Part shown: in pieces, positions 1 through 7,415 of the stretch
How the letters are laid out: each line of letters begins with the position of its first letter
Position numbering within the stretch: position 1 is the stretch's first letter
NCBI GenBank assembly: GCA_023230485.1
Contig: JALNXG010000103.1
Location: forward strand, 1 to 8,707
DNA length: 8,707 bases
Direction of reading: 5' to 3'
From: Melioribacteraceae bacterium
GTDB lineage: Bacteria; Bacteroidota; Ignavibacteria; Ignavibacteriales; Melioribacteraceae
The notes under the pieces: model-generated
Told to the model about the DNA's origin: nothing
Databases searched by the model: none
Seen by the model: only the letters and a program-made list of their open reading frames with translations
Program-made: the position numbers and the translations under genes

Positions 1-280
1 CTTAGGCGGCGATTGGGATACACATAGAATGACATTAAACGTGGATGCAATCCACTCGAATGATTATTCTGAAAGAGTACATGTCGGTGGAGAATATGTT
101 TTCCTTAATCAGTTCGCGCTGCGTGGCGGTTACCGTTTTAATTATGATGAAGGCAACTTCTCAGTAGGTTTAGGATTTAATACACAATTTTCGGGTGTGA
201 AAGTGAAGTTAGATTATTCGTATGTAAATATGGAGTATTTAGATTCACCACATCGATTCTCATTATCATTTGGTTTATAA
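1..280 (+). CDS. C-terminal end of a PorV/PorQ-like outer-membrane beta-barrel protein (5' partial)
   Basis: The reading frame is open from base 2 to the TAA at 278-280, so this is the last ~92 residues of a longer protein; the ATG at 29 is internal. What is seen: alternating polar/hydrophobic segments separated by short turns, rich in Gly, Tyr and Phe (for example VHVGGEYVF, FALRGGYRFNY, FSVGLGFNTQF, VKVKLDYSYV), ending in RFSLSFGL. This is the pattern of transmembrane beta-hairpins at the end of an outer-membrane barrel. The motif LRGGYRFNYDEG followed by a KLDYSYV strand and a final HRFSLSF strand resembles the end of PorV/PorQ-family proteins of Bacteroidota and Ignavibacteria, some of which assist type IX secretion. 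It stops 25 bases before the next gene and is probably co-transcribed with it. The role (transport, secretion or structure) cannot be settled from this fragment. Confidence 0.7.
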   Translation, partial: LGGDWDTHRMTLNVDAIHSNDYSERVHVGGEYVFLNQFALRGGYRFNYDEGNFSVGLGFNTQFSGVKVKLDYSYVNMEYLDSPHRFSLSFGL

Positions 281-305
281 AAAGTAAAAAATTTTCGGAG
301 ATATA

Positions 306-3300
306 ATGGCTTTTTCACAAAAATTAGTTGATGGCGAAACACTTACAATAGATAACTTTAAGACTCCACCTAAGGAATTAGGAATTTTACCGTTTTGGTT
401 TTGGAATGGTGAAATGGATGAAAAAGAAATGGAATGGCAGATGAAGGAATATCATGATAAAGGTATTCCGGGATTATTTATTCATGGTAGATTTGGCGAA
501 ACAATCGGATATCTATCAGATACATGGTTTAAGAGAACAAAATTTGCCGTAGAGAAAGCTAAAGAGATCGGTATTGACGTATGGGTGTATGACGAGATGA
601 ACTGGCCTAGTGGAACGGCATATAGAAAAGTGCCTAAAGAAAATCCGGAACTTCGACAGAAATATTTAGAGATGGTTGCGCTCCCAGTTCCAGGTCCGAT
701 ATTTACATTCTTAGAAGCAACAGACGATCGCTACGTGAATACGGGTAATTCAAAACCGATAGCGGCTTATGCTTGTTCGGAAGAAGAGTTTAAAGGATCG
801 ATTGAAAAATTATTAGACTTAACTCCTAACTTATCTTTCAATGCAGTGATACCATGGGAAGCGCCGGAAGGTAATTGGCGTTTACTTTATTTTTTAGAAA
901 AAGAGATCGATTATTATATCGATGCGCTTAATCCTGATTCGACAGCGAAATTTTTAGAAGAGACACATGAGAAATATAAAAAGGCTGTAGGAAAAGATTT
1001 TGGTACGATAGTCCCGGGATTTTATACCGATGAACCGGCAATGCATTACTACCAAGTAGGAATGGCAAATCAGATTATTCCCTGGACTAAACAGATGTTC
1101 AAAATATTCCGAGAGAAAAGGGGTTATGACTTGAAGCCATATTTGCCGGCACTATTTCTCGATATGGGTAAGGATACAGCTAAGATACGTTATGATTTCT
1201 GGCGCACATTAACTGAACAATATACAGATTCATATTACAAACAGATTAGAAATTGGTGTGAAGCGAATAATGTTCTTTTCACAGGGCATTTACTTGGTGA
1301 AGAATGGATATGGATGCATGCAAGATGCGAAGGAAATATATTTAAACATATCGAACAGATGCATATTACAGGTGTAGATCATCTTTATCCTATTATCGGA
1401 ACGGAAGAAAATCCTGATCAACATGTTGCATTGAAGATTGCAAGTTCCGCCGCACATCATTTCGGAAGTACACGCCTATTATGCGAATCAATGGGTGGAA
1501 CTTATTGGGATTGTACCTTAGAAAGAATGAAATGGATTGCGAATTGGGAATACGCTCTCGGTGTAACAATATTCAATAATCATGGATATCATTATTCGAT
1601 TGAAGGAGAAAGAAAGAGAGACTGGCCTCCATCTCAATTCTATCATCATACATGGTGGAAATATTATAATCATTTTACAGAGTATATGGCGCGTTTGGGG
1701 CATATATTATCGGGTGGAAGACACGTAGCCAAAATTCTTGTTCTTTATCCAATCAATAGTGCTTGGACTAATTACTTACCAAGTGGACCGACAGATTTAT
1801 TTAATTTAATTCAGGCTGAATTTAATTATTTGACAGATACGCTTTTAAGATTGCATTTTGATTTTGATTTTGTTGATGAGGATGTTCTCATTGGTGCTGA
1901 ATTGAATAAAGGCAAATTACAGATTAGAGACGAGGAATATTCATTGGTGATCCTTCCTCCTGTTACTCATATTAAAGCTGATACATTTACTAAATTAAAT
2001 TCATTTGTAAATCAAGGTGGCAGTTTAATTGCTGATACATTGATACCAAATGATCTTTTAGAATATGAGAAGAAAGATGCTAATAAACAAATAGAAAAAT
2101 TATTTGGCGTAAAGGCAAATGAATTAACTAAAAAATATAAATCTGGGGCAAAGCAATCAGTAGTTCAACCTAACAAAAAGAAGAATGTTTTTGTATTCCA
2201 AGGATCGGGATTAAGTAAAGAAAGAGATTTCAAAGGATTACGATCGGTTATTGAAAAATGCATTGTACCTGATATAACGATAGATAATAAAGATGTCTTT
2301 TATCTGCATCGTCAGAAAGATGAATTTGATTTATATTATTTAGTTAATACGAATAGTAAACCAAAGAAGAACGTAAAAATAACATTTGAAAATGCAGGTA
2401 CTCCAGAATTATGGAATGCAAATTCAGGCGAAACAATGCCTCTAAACTCATACTCTTATGAGAAGGGGAGATTAGTAGTGGTTCTCGATTTTGCTGAAAC
2501 GGATACTCATATAATTAATATTAAAGAAGGAATCAGAAACGAATATATAACTGCTACTAATCTTGAAATTGAATCATTCTCTGACGGAATTATTAGTGGA
2601 TATTCATTAGATGATTCAAATGATCCTTATGCAAAAGTATTCTCTGGCAAAAAAGAGAAAAAATATAAAGTAAGTTCTAAGAAATCATTAAAGCCAATAA
2701 AATTGAAAAAAGATTTCGAGTTCTCAATCGAAGATGATAACGTACTTTGCATTAATAAGTGGAAGATGAGATTAACTGAAGAGAAAACAGAATTTTATGC
2801 AGAAGAAAAATTTGATGATTCAAAATGGTTAGACGTAACAATGGGTGCGTGGGAATTGCAATTACCTCAAGAAAGAGATGAAGCAACTTATCCTGAAACA
2901 GTTTGGTTCAGAACTAAATTTGAAATAGATGAGATGCCTAACCGCTTAGCTTTATTGATCGATGGATTTAGCGGAAAGAGCCATCAATTATTTATCAATG
3001 GAGAAGAAGTAAAAGATAAAGGTAAGAGAAGCAAGCTTGATGCTGAAATAAAAGAAGTCGATGTAAAGAACTTTGTAAAAAAAGGGATAAATACAGTAGC
3101 AGTAAAACTTGTTGTAACAAGAAGAACAGACGGTATGCTTGACTTATTAAAATTAGTCGGTGATTTCTCGTTGGTTAAGAAAAAAACTGGTTATGCAATT
3201 GGTGAACTTACAACAAAGATCAAAATCGGCGATTGGACAAAACAAGGATATCCGTGTTATTCGGGTACGGGAGTTTACAAGCAATCATTCGAAGCAACTA

Positions 3301-3566
3301 AAAAATATTTAGATGGAAAATTATTCCTTCAATTAGAATGCGGTGAGGATGTGGCAGAAGTAAGTGTGAATGGAAGCTACCCAATAGTAATGCCATGGCA
3401 TCCATACAAAGCTGATATTACTCAATTCGTAAAAGAAGGTAAAAACAAAATAGAGATAAAAGTAACAAACACGTTGATAAATATTCTTGAAGCGGTTGAG
3501 AAGGAATCAGGGTTATTTACTGAACCTGTGATTGAACATGCTAATAGATACGAAATAAGTATATAA
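306..3566 (+). CDS. Large multidomain GH106-like glycoside hydrolase, predicted cytoplasmic
   Basis: A 1086-residue protein. Near the N-terminus PFWFWNGEMDEKE (29-41), then GIPGLFIHGRFG (53-64) and VYDEMNWPSG (94-103), match the opening of the TIM barrel of GH106-type enzymes, whose characterised members are alpha-L-rhamnosidases. Further acidic barrel motifs are GFYTDEPA (238-245) and LLCESMGGTYW (391-401); E243 and E394 are candidate catalytic or substrate-binding acids, by position only. Residues ~470-585 look like a beta-galactosidase-type flavodoxin-like domain (KILVLYP, YSLVILPPVTHI, GGSLIAD). Residues ~810-955 and ~975-1060 look like two jelly-roll sugar-binding domains of GH2 type (FDDSKWLDV, VWFRTKFEI, LFINGEEV; SGTGVYKQSF, AEVSVNG, ADITQFV). 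A Lys-rich stretch (780-802) separates the barrel half from the first of these. No signal peptide is visible, so it probably acts on imported oligosaccharide. GGAG at 297-300 supports the ATG at 306. Enzyme class is fairly secure; rhamnosidase activity is not, and the family is divergent. Confidence 0.75.
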   Translation: MAFSQKLVDGETLTIDNFKTPPKELGILPFWFWNGEMDEKEMEWQMKEYHDKGIPGLFIHGRFGETIGYLSDTWFKRTKFAVEKAKEIGIDVWVYDEMNWPSGTAYRKVPKENPELRQKYLEMVALPVPGPIFTFLEATDDRYVNTGNSKPIAAYACSEEEFKGSIEKLLDLTPNLSFNAVIPWEAPEGNWRLLYFLEKEIDYYIDALNPDSTAKFLEETHEKYKKAVGKDFGTIVPGFYTDEPAMHYYQVGMANQIIPWTKQMFKIFREKRGYDLKPYLPALFLDMGKDTAKIRYDFWRTLTEQYTDSYYKQIRNWCEANNVLFTGHLLGEEWIWMHARCEGNIFKHIEQMHITGVDHLYPIIGTEENPDQHVALKIASSAAHHFGSTRLLCESMGGTYWDCTLERMKWIANWEYALGVTIFNNHGYHYSIEGERKRDWPPSQFYHHTWWKYYNHFTEYMARLGHILSGGRHVAKILVLYPINSAWTNYLPSGPTDLFNLIQAEFNYLTDTLLRLHFDFDFVDEDVLIGAELNKGKLQIRDEEYSLVILPPVTHIKADTFTKLNSFVNQGGSLIADTLIPNDLLEYEKKDANKQIEKLFGVKANELTKKYKSGAKQSVVQPNKKKNVFVFQGSGLSKERDFKGLRSVIEKCIVPDITIDNKDVFYLHRQKDEFDLYYLVNTNSKPKKNVKITFENAGTPELWNANSGETMPLNSYSYEKGRLVVVLDFAETDTHIINIKEGIRNEYITATNLEIESFSDGIISGYSLDDSNDPYAKVFSGKKEKKYKVSSKKSLKPIKLKKDFEFSIEDDNVLCINKWKMRLTEEKTEFYAEEKFDDSKWLDVTMGAWELQLPQERDEATYPETVWFRTKFEIDEMPNRLALLIDGFSGKSHQLFINGEEVKDKGKRSKLDAEIKEVDVKNFVKKGINTVAVKLVVTRRTDGMLDLLKLVGDFSLVKKKTGYAIGELTTKIKIGDWTKQGYPCYSGTGVYKQSFEATKKYLDGKLFLQLECGEDVAEVSVNGSYPIVMPWHPYKADITQFVKEGKNKIEIKVTNTLINILEAVEKESGLFTEPVIEHANRYEISI

Positions 3567-3587
3567 ATTATTTTAGGAGTAAGTAAG

Positions 3588-4499
3588 ATGAAAGAAAGTA
3601 TCCTTGTTGTTGGAAGTACGAACATGGATATGGTTGTAAGGACTGATAGTTTTCCTCGTCCCGGGGAGACGTTGCTTGGAAAGAAATTCCAAACATTTCC
3701 CGGAGGCAAAGGTGCTAATCAAGCAGTCGGCGCAGCTAAGCTTGGAGCTAAGACAAAATTTATTTCCAAGATGGGTAAAGATCAATTTGCCGATGAGCTG
3801 ATTGAAAACTTAAAGTCATGTTCTGTATGTGTAGAGAATATTTTGATAGATGAAAATGATAGTACCGGTATTGCGATCATCATGGTTAATAGCGAAGGTG
3901 AAAACGAAATCGTAGTAATATCAGGTACGAATATGAAGCTTACTCCTGAGGAAATAGAATCAAAGAAGGAGCTATTTACCCAAAGTAAAGTTCTATTATT
4001 GCAATTAGAAATACCTGTGGAAACAATTGTAAAAGCAAAAGAATTAGCTCTTCAAAATGGAATGACCGTGATTTTAAATCCGGCACCTGCATGCAAGTTG
4101 GAAGATTCTATTTTTGAAGGAATCGATTATCTAACTCCCAATGAAACGGAATTAGAAATTCTTTCGGGTAAATCAGTTAATTCGATTGATGAAGTAAAAT
4201 TAGCTGCATATAGCATGTTGGAAAAAGGGATTAAGAATGTAATAGTAACGCTTGGCGATAAAGGTTCTATGCTTATTAATAAAGAGAAGGCACAGCTATT
4301 CGAACCATATAAAGTTAATGTTATTGATACAACAGCAGCCGGAGATGCGTTTAATGCTGGATTAGCATATTCAATATCGAAAGATATTCCGATAGAAGAT
4401 GCAATTCATTTCTCGAATGCAGTAGCAGCATCAGCAGTAACAAAAATGGGAGCGCAATCATCAATGCCTGAACTAAGTGAAGTAAATAGTTTATTATAA
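3588..4499 (+). CDS. rbsK: Ribokinase (PfkB family)
   Basis: Phosphorylates D-ribose to D-ribose 5-phosphate with ATP in the cytoplasm, the entry step to the pentose phosphate pathway. The 303 residues match the usual length (E. coli RbsK is about 309). Seen: N-terminal VVGSTNMDMV (7-16); sugar-binding PGGKGANQA (38-46), the first PfkB signature; QLE (139-141), whose Glu corresponds to the ribose-contacting Glu of ribokinases; NPAPA (164-168); TPNETE (183-188); VTLGDKGS; and DTTAAGDAFNAG (247-258), the second PfkB signature with catalytic base D253. The closing MGAQSSMP is the ribokinase-type segment near the monovalent-cation site. AGGAG at 3575-3579, eight bases before the ATG, supports the start. 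It lies 21 bases after the large hydrolase gene and 27 bases before rbsD, so an operon is likely. Another pentose or deoxyribose cannot be fully excluded, but the rbsD neighbour strongly favours ribose. Confidence 0.92.
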   Translation: MKESILVVGSTNMDMVVRTDSFPRPGETLLGKKFQTFPGGKGANQAVGAAKLGAKTKFISKMGKDQFADELIENLKSCSVCVENILIDENDSTGIAIIMVNSEGENEIVVISGTNMKLTPEEIESKKELFTQSKVLLLQLEIPVETIVKAKELALQNGMTVILNPAPACKLEDSIFEGIDYLTPNETELEILSGKSVNSIDEVKLAAYSMLEKGIKNVIVTLGDKGSMLINKEKAQLFEPYKVNVIDTTAAGDAFNAGLAYSISKDIPIEDAIHFSNAVAASAVTKMGAQSSMPELSEVNSLL

Positions 4500-4526
4500 T
4501 TTCTTATACGATTTGATGGGGTAAAT

Positions 4527-4925
4527 ATGAAAAAAAGTGGGATTCTAAATTCTCAATTATCCAGAGTAGTAGCTTCAATGGGGCATACAGATAAACTGGT
4601 TGTAGCGGACTGCGGACTTCCGATTCCTAAAAATGCTGAGTTAGTTGATCTCGCATTAACTAAAGATATTCCTCCGTTTCTTACAACTCTAAAAATTATT
4701 CTCGAGGAATTAGTTGTTGAAGAAGCAATAGTAGCTGAAGAGCTTTTAGAAAATAAAGAATATTCAACGCAAGTAATGGAATTACTAAAAGGTGTAAAAA
4801 TCCATACAGTGAAGCATGAAGAATTTAAAGAGCTTTATCGCAATGGGGGAAATGTGGCATTTGTTAGAACTGGCGAGGCAACACCCTATGCAAATGTAAT
4901 ATTGTTTTCAGGAGTAAGTTTTTAA
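4527..4925 (+). CDS. rbsD: D-ribose pyranase
   Basis: Interconverts the beta-pyranose and furanose forms of D-ribose; the furanose is what ribokinase uses. The 132 residues are close to the usual ~139. Seen: MKKSGILNSQLSRVVASMGHTD with catalytic H20 in the family position, VADCGLPIP (27-35), and the C-terminal RTGEATPYANVILFSGVSF, almost identical in pattern to the RbsD C-terminus that builds the active site with the neighbouring subunit of the ring-shaped oligomer (Y121 and N123 in PYAN). A purine-rich GGGG at 4518-4521 precedes the ATG by five bases. It follows rbsK, as in many ribose operons, but the usual ABC transporter genes (rbsA, rbsC, rbsB) are not in the window. All key residues look intact. 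Confidence 0.93.
   Translation: MKKSGILNSQLSRVVASMGHTDKLVVADCGLPIPKNAELVDLALTKDIPPFLTTLKIILEELVVEEAIVAEELLENKEYSTQVMELLKGVKIHTVKHEEFKELYRNGGNVAFVRTGEATPYANVILFSGVSF
4911..4914 (+). promoter_or_regulatory. Ribosome binding site for the aldo/keto reductase inside the end of rbsD
   Basis: GGAG (part of AGGAGTAAG) lies 11 bases before the ATG at 4926 and wholly within the last rbsD codons. The rbsD stop TAA (4923-4925) directly abuts that ATG with no spacer. The layout suggests translational coupling of the two genes and supports the chosen start. Confidence 0.6.
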
Positions 4926-5927
4926 ATGAGATATAGAAAAATAGGAAAACTTGATTGGGAATTATCTGAAGTGGGATTTGGTGGCTGGGCTATCGGAGGG
5001 GATATGTGGGGACCTCAAAGCGATGCTGATTCACTAAAAGCACTTCATAAAGCTATCGATCTTGGCGTTAATTTTATTGATACAGCACAAGGGTATGGTA
5101 AAGGTCATAGCGAAGAAATTATAGGCGATTTCTTAAAAGAAAGAAAAGAGGAACTATTCATTGCAACAAAAGTCCCTCCGGTTTCAGGCACTAAATGGCC
5201 TATTCCGGACCATCAAGATGTGAATTTACTATATCCCAAAGAATATATTATTGAAGAATGCGAGAAATCGCTGAAACGATTTAAACGTGAGTATATTGAT
5301 ATATATCAATTCCATACATGGTCAGTTCATTTTAATATTCAGGATGAATGGTTTGAGGCAATGGACCAATTGCGTAATGAAGGAAAGATAAGAGCGATAG
5401 GAGTATCAGTGCCCGATACAGTTCCTGATAATGTAATCGGATCATTGGTGATGAATAAAGTTGATACCGTTCAAATGATTTATAATGTATTTGAACAATA
5501 TCCTGCATGGAATTTATTACCCGTTTGCGATAAAACAGGTTCGGGAGCCATAGCGAGAGTGCCTTTAGATGAAGGTGCGCTAACGGGTAAATTTAATTTA
5601 GATACAAAATTTGCCGAAGGTGATGTAAGAAATTATTATTTCAGGGGAAATAATCTTGCAGGAACAATCAGACGAGTAGAGGAAATAAAAGAATTTGTTA
5701 AAAATAAATATCCCGAGATGACATTAGCGGAATTTGCACTTCGATTCTCATTAAGCAATAAGTCTGTAACTACAATTATACCGGGTATTCGCAACGTAGA
5801 GCAGGCAATAAAAAATACCTCGGTAAGCGATGGAAATCTATTTTCTAAAGAAGAACTCCAAGAGATTGAAAAATTCGAATGGAGAAAAGATTTTTGGTTC
5901 AAGGAAATTTCTCAAGAAGAAATATAA
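4926..5927 (+). CDS. Aldo/keto reductase
   Basis: A 333-residue NAD(P)H-dependent oxidoreductase of the aldo/keto reductase superfamily, a cytoplasmic (alpha/beta)8 barrel that usually reduces aldehydes or sugar aldoses to alcohols, or the reverse. Seen: N-terminal YRKIGKLDWELSEVGFGGWAIGG, typical of the AKR group with a short beta-hairpin start; the catalytic tetrad D52 (NFIDTAQGYG), Y57, K82 (IATKVPP) and H130 (IDIYQFHTW); IRAIGVSV in the middle of the barrel; and TTIIPGIRNVEQAIKN near the C-terminus, the cofactor phosphate/adenine loop. The stretch at 84-105, between catalytic Lys and the next helix, is Pro-rich (PPVSGTKWPIPDHQD) and may shape the substrate pocket. Gene order after rbsK and rbsD suggests it acts on a sugar or aglycone released by the neighbouring hydrolases, but the substrate and direction cannot be read from the sequence. 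Confidence 0.88.
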   Translation: MRYRKIGKLDWELSEVGFGGWAIGGDMWGPQSDADSLKALHKAIDLGVNFIDTAQGYGKGHSEEIIGDFLKERKEELFIATKVPPVSGTKWPIPDHQDVNLLYPKEYIIEECEKSLKRFKREYIDIYQFHTWSVHFNIQDEWFEAMDQLRNEGKIRAIGVSVPDTVPDNVIGSLVMNKVDTVQMIYNVFEQYPAWNLLPVCDKTGSGAIARVPLDEGALTGKFNLDTKFAEGDVRNYYFRGNNLAGTIRRVEEIKEFVKNKYPEMTLAEFALRFSLSNKSVTTIIPGIRNVEQAIKNTSVSDGNLFSKEELQEIEKFEWRKDFWFKEISQEEI

Positions 5928-5964
5928 GTCTTCACTTCAAAGTTTAAACTAAAGGAGTAAATAA

Positions 5965-7407
5965 ATGAAAAAGGCAATTAGTCTATTCGTAATAATAATG
6001 TTCATAGCTCCAGCTATCTTTGGTCAGGCCAAAGGATTGATCTATGATAAAATAGTTAAGAAAGGTAATGAAGCATATTTTAATGTGCCGGTAGGACTAT
6101 GCGAAGATTACCCTGAGGAAACAACTACAAAAGAGATTATGCGTAAAGATATGGAGCTATTAAAAAATAGTGGCATTAAATTATTACGTATTTCATTTGG
6201 CTGGGATGCAATCGAAGAAACAAAAGGGAATTACAATTGGCTCTTCTGGGATGATTATGTAAAAATGGCTGTTGAAGAATATGGTATCACATTAATTCCA
6301 TATGTATGCTATATGCCTCAATGGAATTCAACAGGTGCACAAGATACTTTATGGTTTTGGAATTATCCTCCAAAAGAATATGAGCCATTTGGTGATTTTA
6401 TGACGCAATTAGTAACACGTTACAAAAAATGGATTAAAACATGGGAATTATGGAATGAACCTGATATATGGGTTTATTGGAGAGGAACATCCGAAGAATT
6501 TGCAAAATTTGTAAAAATAGGATCGAAAGCAGTAAAATCAGCAGACCCGGAAGCAAAAGTTGTTTTAGGTGGTTTAGCACATCGAGTAGAATTTTATCGC
6601 GAACTATTTAGAGACCACGATATTAGTCCTTATGTGGATATAATTAATTGTCATAATTATTTTGAAACATGGAGCGGATATCCAATTGAAAATATTACAA
6701 GTTACATAAACGAATTAAGCGATATAGTACAGAGATGGGGAAAAAATCAACCAATCTGGATGGCAGAAGTAGGTTATTCAACTTGGAGGATGGAAAGCAG
6801 TAAAATATCAGCAGATTATTTTGCTTATTATGATTATGAGCATACACCTGAATATCAGGCAGTGCAAGTTTTCAAGACATTAACTCTTGCAGTAAGTACT
6901 GAAAAACTATCAGCAATTGCATGGTATGAAATTAAAGATTTGCCTATGGCAGAAAATGTAATCGGCGATAATAATAATAGAAATCTTGGTGTGGCATATT
7001 ATGATCACAAGCCAAAACCGGGACTAAAAGCATTAACATTCTTTAATGAATTATTTTCCAAAAAATATAAAAATATCGGAAGCAAAGTTGAAATAGAAAA
7101 GCCACTTGAATCAGCAGTATATTCAGAAGCATTCGAGAATGAAGATGGTTCAATGATATTAGTTACATGGCTTCAATCAAATGTATTTGGAGGACGTACA
7201 AAAGATAATACAGGAAAAGTAAAAGATACACGGAAAGAAAAAGTATCATTTGAAATTCCGGTTGGCTTCAATCCAAAAGTAACTATCTATAATGAACTTG
7301 GTGAAGGTAGAGAATGCAAAATGGCTAAGTATGAAGATGGTGAATTATCATTAGATGACTTCCCGGTAGAAGGTGGGAAAATTTATATCTTTAGTATCAC
7401 AAAATAA
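5965..7407 (+). CDS. Secreted clan GH-A glycoside hydrolase (GH39/GH5-like)
   Basis: A 480-residue retaining glycosidase with an export signal. Residues 1-20 form a signal peptide: a KK n-region, a hydrophobic core AISLFVIIMFIAPAIF, then G20|Q21 as the likely cleavage site. No lipobox Cys is seen. The barrel carries the clan GH-A hallmarks: LLRISFGWDAIEETKGNYNW (73-92) on the early strands, WELWNEPD (160-167) with acid/base candidate E165, INCHNY (227-232), and IWMAEVGYST (264-273) with nucleophile candidate E268. WYEIKD (320-325) fits the eighth strand. A beta-rich C-terminal domain (~375-480) ends in GGKIYIFSITK, as in GH39-like enzymes; no clear type IX secretion tail is seen, so it is probably periplasmic. 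AGGAG at 5953-5957 lies seven bases before the ATG. It follows the reductase gene by 37 bases. The exact GH family and substrate are not determined; a xylosidase, arabinosidase or other activity is possible. Confidence 0.82.
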   Translation: MKKAISLFVIIMFIAPAIFGQAKGLIYDKIVKKGNEAYFNVPVGLCEDYPEETTTKEIMRKDMELLKNSGIKLLRISFGWDAIEETKGNYNWLFWDDYVKMAVEEYGITLIPYVCYMPQWNSTGAQDTLWFWNYPPKEYEPFGDFMTQLVTRYKKWIKTWELWNEPDIWVYWRGTSEEFAKFVKIGSKAVKSADPEAKVVLGGLAHRVEFYRELFRDHDISPYVDIINCHNYFETWSGYPIENITSYINELSDIVQRWGKNQPIWMAEVGYSTWRMESSKISADYFAYYDYEHTPEYQAVQVFKTLTLAVSTEKLSAIAWYEIKDLPMAENVIGDNNNRNLGVAYYDHKPKPGLKALTFFNELFSKKYKNIGSKVEIEKPLESAVYSEAFENEDGSMILVTWLQSNVFGGRTKDNTGKVKDTRKEKVSFEIPVGFNPKVTIYNELGEGRECKMAKYEDGELSLDDFPVEGGKIYIFSITK

Positions 7408-7415
7408 TTATTGAT

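Noticed and set aside
29..280. A complete 83-residue small protein starting at ATG 29
   Set aside because: The same frame is open to the left edge and the sequence before it continues naturally into barrel strands, so this is the tail of a larger gene.
1518..1703. Minus-strand ORF inside the GH106-like gene
   Set aside because: It lies wholly within a well-supported + strand gene and its translation has no recognisable domain. The other minus-strand frames (3422-3709, 3573-3785, 5636-5902, 7383-7634, 7873-8064, 8104-8313) were rejected for the same reason.
3077..3086. A7 run followed by GGG as a programmed frameshift site
   Set aside because: The zero frame continues through a normal sugar-binding domain to a sensible C-terminus, so no frameshift is needed. 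The A8 run at 7849-7856 was dismissed likewise.
5917..5935. Short GAAGA...TCTTC pairing at the end of the reductase gene as a terminator
   Set aside because: Only five base pairs, AT-rich loop and no following T-run; genes on both sides look co-transcribed.
5941..5950. Palindrome AGTTTAAACT in the gap before the GH-A gene, as a possible operator
   Set aside because: Only 10 bases, AT-rich, single copy and next to the ribosome binding site; expected by chance in such DNA.
5965..7407. Type IX secretion C-terminal domain on the GH-A hydrolase, given the PorV-like neighbour
   Set aside because: The C-terminal ~100 residues read as the beta domain usual for this hydrolase type, and no separate linker plus sorting-domain motif is visible.
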